Source: Deltaproteobacteria bacterium
GTDB taxonomy: Bacteria > Myxococcota_A > Polyangia > Polyangiales > Ga0077539
NCBI GenBank assembly: GCA_016704445.1
Contig: JADJAE010000029.1
Coordinates: forward strand, 52,487 to 116,486
Length of the DNA stretch: 64,000 nucleotides
Direction: 5' to 3'
The position numbers and the translations under genes are program-made. The notes below the pieces were generated by a model that was given only the letters and a program-made list of their open reading frames with translations, did not search any database and was not told the DNA's origin. This document shows, piece by piece, positions 59,723 through 64,000 of this stretch. The first letter of the stretch is position 1. Each line of letters opens with the position of its first letter.

Positions 59723-61393
59723 ATGACGACCGAGCGCACCTACTACACGACCGCGGAGGCCGCCGAGTTCTGCCGTTTCCGCACGACCGGCGCGATCCGC
59801 AAGGCGGTCAAGGAGGGACGTCTACGATCCGTTGGCCCTCGGGGCGGTCACGGCACCCACATCTTCCTCCGCGAGGAGCTCGACCGGTTCATGCGCGGGG
59901 AAAGCCGCATGCTACGGAGGTCGCGGGACGTCCGCGTGTGCCTCCATCGGGAGGCAGAGATGAGCGATCCGAAGTGGATCAGGAAGTGGAACAGTTGGAT
60001 CGCGCCAAAGCCCACGAAGCCCGGGGTGTGGCGCAGGAAGGAGGGCGGCTTCCTCATCCGGGGCCGCGCGTTGGATCCAACAACGGGAAAGCTGCGGGAA
60101 GTGAGACAGGCCCTGCCCGGGGCCGACGCGCTCGAGGCGTACCAGACGCTGCAGGTCGAACTGCAGAAGGTCCGGGACGGCCTCAAGATCTCACGACCGG
60201 AAACGCCGTCCGTCCAGCAAGTGACGGCAATCACGGCCGTCCCTCCGAAGGCGGAGGTGGTGCTCGCACCATCGACCCTGCCCTTCTGGAGCGACTACGC
60301 CGTCTCGCTCCTCGAGCGAAAGGTCAACGAGGGGACGATCCTCTCGGCCAAGACCCGCGTGCAGTGGATCTCGGTGCTGAAGTGCCACCTCATCCCGGCG
60401 TTCGGCCACTACCGCGTGGATGAGATGACGCGGCGGATCTACTTCCAGTGGCGCGACGCGATCGCGACGAAGATCAAGGCGGGCGAGTACTCGCCGCACA
60501 CGGTCAACGACTGGCTGGCGATCTTCGCGGTCGTGACCAACGCGGCGTTCGAGGAGTACGAGATCGACCGCGCGAGCCCGACGCGGACGGTGGTGAAGTT
60601 CGACACGCGCGAGCACCCCACCTACACGGAGGAGGAGCCGAACTCCCTCACGGCCGAGGAGACGGTGCGCTTCCTGACGAAGATGCGGGAGCTGTTCCCG
60701 CAGCACTATGCGATGGTCGCGCTCGGGTTCGCGACCGGCCTCCGTCCATCGTCGTTGCGCGCGTTCCGGCGCAGCGGGAAGACGGCCGATCTGCACCTCG
60801 ACGAGGGGCTTCTCTACGTCCGTCGCTCCCACACGGTGAGCGACGAGGTCATGGGCACGACCAAGACCGGCGTGCCGCAGCACATCACGCTCCCGAAGGC
60901 GTTGGTGACGGTCCTGCGGTGGCACATCGACATGCTGCCTGAGGGGCCGATGTCGGAGTCCGAGCTGCTCTTTCCGTCGGAGACGGGCAGCTTCCGCGCC
61001 CCCTCCGCGCTCGACAAGCCCTTCGCTGCCGTCTCGAAGGCGATCGGCTTGCGGAAGCACGTCACGCCGCGCGCGATGCGCCGCACCTTCCAGGACCTCG
61101 CCCGCAAGGCGAAGGTCGAGGACATCGTCACGCGCGCCGTGTCGGGCCACGCCACCGAGACGATGCAGCACCACTACTCGACGGTCTATCAGGACGAGAT
61201 CCACGACGGACTCACGCGGATCCTCGCCCTGGCGGGCCTCTCCGAGTGTCCCGCCGACGAGCCCGTCGCGGCTGACGAGGCCGACGGCGGTGGGGCTCGG
61301 GGGCCCGGTGGTATGCATGGTGGTATGCATCGCCTCCCCAGGGCCCTGAAACGACTCAGGCCCGGAAGGCGACGTTTCGCCAACCGGGCCTGA
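59723..61393 (+). CDS. int: Tyrosine recombinase with N-terminal excisionase-like HTH
   Basis: 556 aa. The first about 65 residues (TYYTTAEAAEFCRFRTTGAIRKAVKEGRL...FLREELDRFMRG) form a MerR/HTH_17 helix-turn-helix like an excisionase. A core-binding SAM-like domain (about 185-290) and the catalytic domain (about 305-510) follow: ALGFATGLRPSSLRAFR (first Arg), TPRAMRRTFQDLARKA (second Arg; the usual box II His looks replaced), SGHATETM (His) and HHYSTVY (nucleophile Tyr). It ends 18 bp before a tRNA-Gly fragment, the likely attachment site. A disordered Gly/Met/Arg tail ends the protein. Confidence 0.9.
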   Translation: MTTERTYYTTAEAAEFCRFRTTGAIRKAVKEGRLRSVGPRGGHGTHIFLREELDRFMRGESRMLRRSRDVRVCLHREAEMSDPKWIRKWNSWIAPKPTKPGVWRRKEGGFLIRGRALDPTTGKLREVRQALPGADALEAYQTLQVELQKVRDGLKISRPETPSVQQVTAITAVPPKAEVVLAPSTLPFWSDYAVSLLERKVNEGTILSAKTRVQWISVLKCHLIPAFGHYRVDEMTRRIYFQWRDAIATKIKAGEYSPHTVNDWLAIFAVVTNAAFEEYEIDRASPTRTVVKFDTREHPTYTEEEPNSLTAEETVRFLTKMRELFPQHYAMVALGFATGLRPSSLRAFRRSGKTADLHLDEGLLYVRRSHTVSDEVMGTTKTGVPQHITLPKALVTVLRWHIDMLPEGPMSESELLFPSETGSFRAPSALDKPFAAVSKAIGLRKHVTPRAMRRTFQDLARKAKVEDIVTRAVSGHATETMQHHYSTVYQDEIHDGLTRILALAGLSECPADEPVAADEADGGGARGPGGMHGGMHRLPRALKRLRPGRRRFANRA

Positions 61394-61410
61394 TTACAGC
61401 ACTTTCCTTT

Positions 61411-61453
61411 GAGCGGGCGACCGGGATCGAACCGGCGACGTTCAGCTTGGGAA
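61411..61453 (-). other. Attachment site: 3' fragment of a tRNA-Gly gene
   Basis: On the minus strand the 43 bases run from the anticodon loop (TTCCCAA) through the T-arm (GGTTCGATCCCGG) to the acceptor end CGCCCGCTC, matching tRNA-Gly (anticodon CCC). The match stops in the anticodon loop, the usual crossover site for tyrosine recombinases. The 5' half of the tRNA is absent, so this is a reconstituted-site duplicate and not a working gene. Confidence 0.75.
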
Positions 61454-61743
61454 TTGTTCCAATGCCGTTACCACCCGTGACCAACGCCTAAAAACAAGGC
61501 TCTTGCCGTTACCAGGGCGGAGCCGGATGGACCCAGGCGGAGGACCAAGTGGTGGGAAGGTGGTGGGGTTGTCGGAGAACCGAACATCGGCCGCTGCTCC
61601 GGCCTCATCCACTCTCAGTCGCGCCCCCCGCGACTCTTCGACGTGGACAAAGAGGGATGACCTCGGAGACAGGGCGCATCTGTCGTGCTCGCCAAGTTCG
61701 TCAACAGTTGGGCTGGTGACGAACTCGGCTGGAGACGACGACG
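61454..61743. other. Region beyond the attachment site
   Basis: No supported gene. It contains two direct copies of TGCCGTTACCA (61463-61473 and 61504-61514), spaced 41 bases apart, that could be arm-type recombinase sites. The remainder shows nothing recognisable. Confidence 0.45.
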
Positions 61744-62247
61744 ATGCCGAGCAACCTGAAGAAGCGCGTCCATGAACGTATGGCAAAGACCGGCGAGAGC
61801 TACGCGACCGCGCTCCGCCACGTCCGCAACGAGGAGACGCGAGACTCTGCGCCGGGCCCCGCCAAACCGCCCACCTTCGCGCCGGTGAAGCCCGGTCAGT
61901 ACACCGGGACCCCCAAACTGCCGGCTGCGGTGCCGAACCTGTACCTCGCGGACGGGCTTGTGCTCCCGGACGACCCGTCGCGGCCAGTGATCGAGTGGCT
62001 GGACATCCAGGGCGACTACGACGCCAACGACCTGCACCGATCGCTCGTGCCTTCGACCGCGTTCGACGATCCCACGCTGCCCGAGGGCGTGAAGCGGGTG
62101 CTCTCGTTGGGTGAGTACCTCGACGCACGCGCGAAGCAGACCGGGTGGACGCTTCTCGAGGTGACGCCCGGGCCCGTGCAGACGTTCGAGCTGTTCGGCG
62201 TCCAGATGAGCGCGATGCTGCACGTCACGCTCCGGTGGCGGCGCTGA
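61744..62247 (+). CDS. Hypothetical protein
   Basis: 167 aa, not assigned. The N-terminus KKRVHERMAKTGESYATALRHVRN is a short basic helix-turn motif that recurs in many actinobacterial and myxobacterial small proteins as (M/R)..TGESY.TA.RH. The rest is beta-rich (PVIEWLDIQGDYDAND, FELFGVQMSAMLHVTLRWRR) without signal peptide. It may be an element-borne accessory gene. Confidence 0.65.
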   Translation: MPSNLKKRVHERMAKTGESYATALRHVRNEETRDSAPGPAKPPTFAPVKPGQYTGTPKLPAAVPNLYLADGLVLPDDPSRPVIEWLDIQGDYDANDLHRSLVPSTAFDDPTLPEGVKRVLSLGEYLDARAKQTGWTLLEVTPGPVQTFELFGVQMSAMLHVTLRWRR

Positions 62248-62429
62248 GTCCCTCCCCGTGCCGCCAGCAGGCAGCACGATCGTCGTGAACTCCCTCGCCG
62301 TCCCCCTCGACGGTACCTACACCCCAGACCGCTAGCCCTCGAACGCCTGCGCGTCGCTGCGCCGGGCAAGACCTCTTGTGCGCCCCGTGCAACGGCACTC
62401 ATGGCCGCGAGGGGTGCTACCCTCGCGCC

Positions 62430-62609
62430 GTGCGCTGCCGATTCTGCCGGGAGGAGATGGCCTACATCCATGGCCACGCTGCGTGCGTTCGCAGTGCCTG
62501 CCCGATGTTCGGCGTGAACCAGGCGGAGTGTTGCGACGGCGAGACAGCCGAGAACTGCTCCCTGCCCACGAACGAGATCGCCGCGCTCGCCGCGCCTCGC
62601 GAGGAGTGA
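62430..62609 (+). CDS. Small Cys-rich zinc-ribbon-like protein
   Basis: 59 aa from GTG 62430. Cys pairs in RCRFCREEM and CVRSACPMFGVNQAECCDG suggest a zinc ribbon (CxxC...C...C). The longer open frame begins upstream but its first 18 codons look non-coding. Function unknown. Confidence 0.5.
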   Translation: MRCRFCREEMAYIHGHAACVRSACPMFGVNQAECCDGETAENCSLPTNEIAALAAPREE

Positions 62610-62662
62610 CGCCCGAGCGCAACGCGCCGCACGGGCGGCCGTGCGTGTAGAACACGCTCACA

Positions 62663-64000
62663 ATGCCGCCTGCTCCCCACGCCAAGGCCGTCTACGACGC
62701 CGCCCAAACCTACCGACGCAACTGCTTGGAGCGCGACGGAGCGCTCCTCCTACCGGACGCGCCGGTCTGGACGCTCGAGAACCTGACCGAACTCCACAAG
62801 CACTTCGTCGACAGCCCCGACACGAGCGAGGCGAAGTTCTTCGACAAGTTCAAGAAGCAGCTCGGTCCCTTGTCCGAAAACGTCGTGCGCCTCGCGGCCG
62901 AGGTAATGGCCGTCTACTTCTTCTTCCCCAACACCGGGAGCATTAAGGGTTCGACGAAGCGCTTCCAGGTGCAGGAGGTCCTCAACTGGCGGAGCCTCAA
63001 GGCCGATGGGGCGGACCCCGTCATGAGCGCGTTCGAGCACGGCGTCGGTGGGACCGGGCAGGCGTACAACCAGCGCAAACCCGACGAACTCTGGTTCGTC
63101 ATCAACTTCGCGATCGCCTGGAAGAGGCTGTCCCCGGACGAACAGGCCGCTGCCCTCGGTGACCCCTGGAAGATGCGCGCCGTCGTCGATCAGGTCCCGG
63201 CGCGGACCGTCGCCAGATGCCGCACGCGCCTGCACCTTGCTCTTCCCCGAGACCTTCTGAACCGATCGCGAGTGGTCGGCACAAGGGCCTCATCCTCGAC
63301 GCTTTCGGCGGCATGCTCGACGGCGCGACCCTCTCGCCCGACGCCGCCCTCCACGCGATCCGCGGTGCGCTGGAGAAGCTCCTCGGGCAGCCGAGCCTCA
63401 GCTTCTACCAGCGGGAGATCCGCGCCGCCTGGGACCCGGCGGGCATGGACGGCGACGAGGACTCGCCCATCGACGCGCTTCTCTACAAGAAGCAGATCGT
63501 CCTCTTCGGGCCGCCTGGGACCGGCAAGACTCACAGCGCGAAGGAGTACGCGAAGGGCCTGATTCAGCGCGAAACGCTGCGACTGAAAAAGGCCCCCTGG
63601 TACTTCCGCAACCAGGAGGCCCGCAAGGTGGCCGAGACGACCCGCGTTCACCGGCTCCAACTCCACCCTGGGTACAGTTACGAGGACTTCGTGCGGGGCC
63701 TCCATGTCGGTGAGCGGGGGCAGACCGAGTACCGCCTCGGGTACCTGCCGCGCCTCGTCCAGACGATCGAGTCGGAAACGGGCGAGATGGCGGGACTGCC
63801 GCACGTTCTCATCCTCGACGAGATCAACCGCGCCGACTTGAGCCGCCTGCTCGGCGAGTGCTTCTCGCTGCTCGAAGACCGCGACGCCACGGTCGAACTG
63901 CCGGGCCTCGATGAGGGCGGACGGGCGCTCAAGCTCAAGCTCCCCTCGAACCTCTACGTCATCGGCACGATGAACCTGATCGACCAGTCCATCGAGCAGA
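62663..64000 (+). pseudogene. McrB-like AAA+ restriction protein, frameshifted, runs off the window
   Basis: The N-terminal part (ATG 62663) is a DUF3578-like/target-recognition region ending GDPWKMRAVVDQVP. Between about 63198 and 63258 the reading frame changes several times. From 63259 it continues EPIASGRHKGLILDAFGGML and the McrB-type AAA+ domain: Walker A FGPPGTGKTHSAKEYA (about 63508-63555), YSYEDFVRG, Walker B LILDEINRADLSRLLGE and NLYVIGTMNLIDQSIEQ at the edge. McrB uses GTP to drive cleavage of methylated DNA with McrC, which would lie beyond the window. Either a pseudogene or a locally bad consensus. Confidence 0.8.

Noticed and set aside
61411..61453. Complete tRNA-Gly gene
   Set aside because: The D-arm and 5' acceptor strand are missing; only the 3' part from the anticodon loop is present.

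Overview
The window is about 70% GC, densely coded, and full of families typical of large-genome myxobacteria/Polyangia (former Deltaproteobacteria): Ser/Thr kinases with a membrane or low-complexity tail, cytoplasmic PAS histidine kinases, Asp/Ala-rich lipoproteins, Cys-rich FGE-sulfatase lipoproteins, and NtrC/sigma-54 control. A Sandaracinus/Polyangium-like organism is my inference; no rRNA or marker gene is present.

1-35.8 kb is compact chromosomal sequence with intact genes. It runs: macAB-like export pump (-), Sfp-type phosphopantetheinyl transferase (+), two small unknowns, an L,D-transpeptidase lipoprotein, an O6-alkylguanine repair enzyme, a NarL-type regulator, and Kup potassium uptake. 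A stress block of about 21 kb follows (10.5-31.9 kb): hemerythrin-like protein; an NtrC-type activator with a PAS kinase, a receiver-kinase hybrid and a second PAS kinase; P-loop NTPase; Acg-type nitroreductase; two universal stress proteins; CBS pair; Mla-like ABC ATPase; PEP synthase; Ser/Thr kinase; two Hsp20; OmpA-like lipoprotein; acyltransferase; two BON proteins. At least ten of these transcription units have a GG-N10-GC (-24/-12) sigma-54 promoter match just upstream. The gene content resembles a hypoxia/dormancy regulon, so this block looks like a sigma-54-driven stress regulon sitting beside its own candidate regulators. A 377-bp fold-back repeat lies between two convergent genes inside it. 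A glycoside hydrolase 13 lipoprotein and an aldehyde dehydrogenase close the core part.

36.1-53.2 kb is a decayed accessory region. It begins at an 872-bp IS4-type remnant with perfect 17-bp inverted repeats. On one side of this remnant is a truncated lipoprotein gene and on the other the 3' end of a large DNA methylase gene. Beyond are an SMC-like ATPase (frameshifted), an intact DUF1016/PDDEXK nuclease, an HNH nuclease and the 5' end of a SNF2-type helicase, which together look like an eroded DISARM-like or novel defence island. Several decayed insertion sequences (DUF6399 type, ISAzo13 type, IS66 type) and a shattered secreted metalloprotease gene follow. A 1.33-kb segment carrying the HNH gene is present twice, about 10.9 kb apart.

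53.4-61.4 kb holds an XRE regulator, a kinase / TPR-PEGA / Cys-rich FGE-sulfatase operon, two unknown genes and a tyrosine recombinase ending next to a 43-bp 3' fragment of tRNA-Gly, i.e. the attachment-site end of an integrated element. From 61.7 kb to the edge there are two small unknown genes and the start of an McrB-like restriction AAA+ gene that is broken by several indels and runs off the window.
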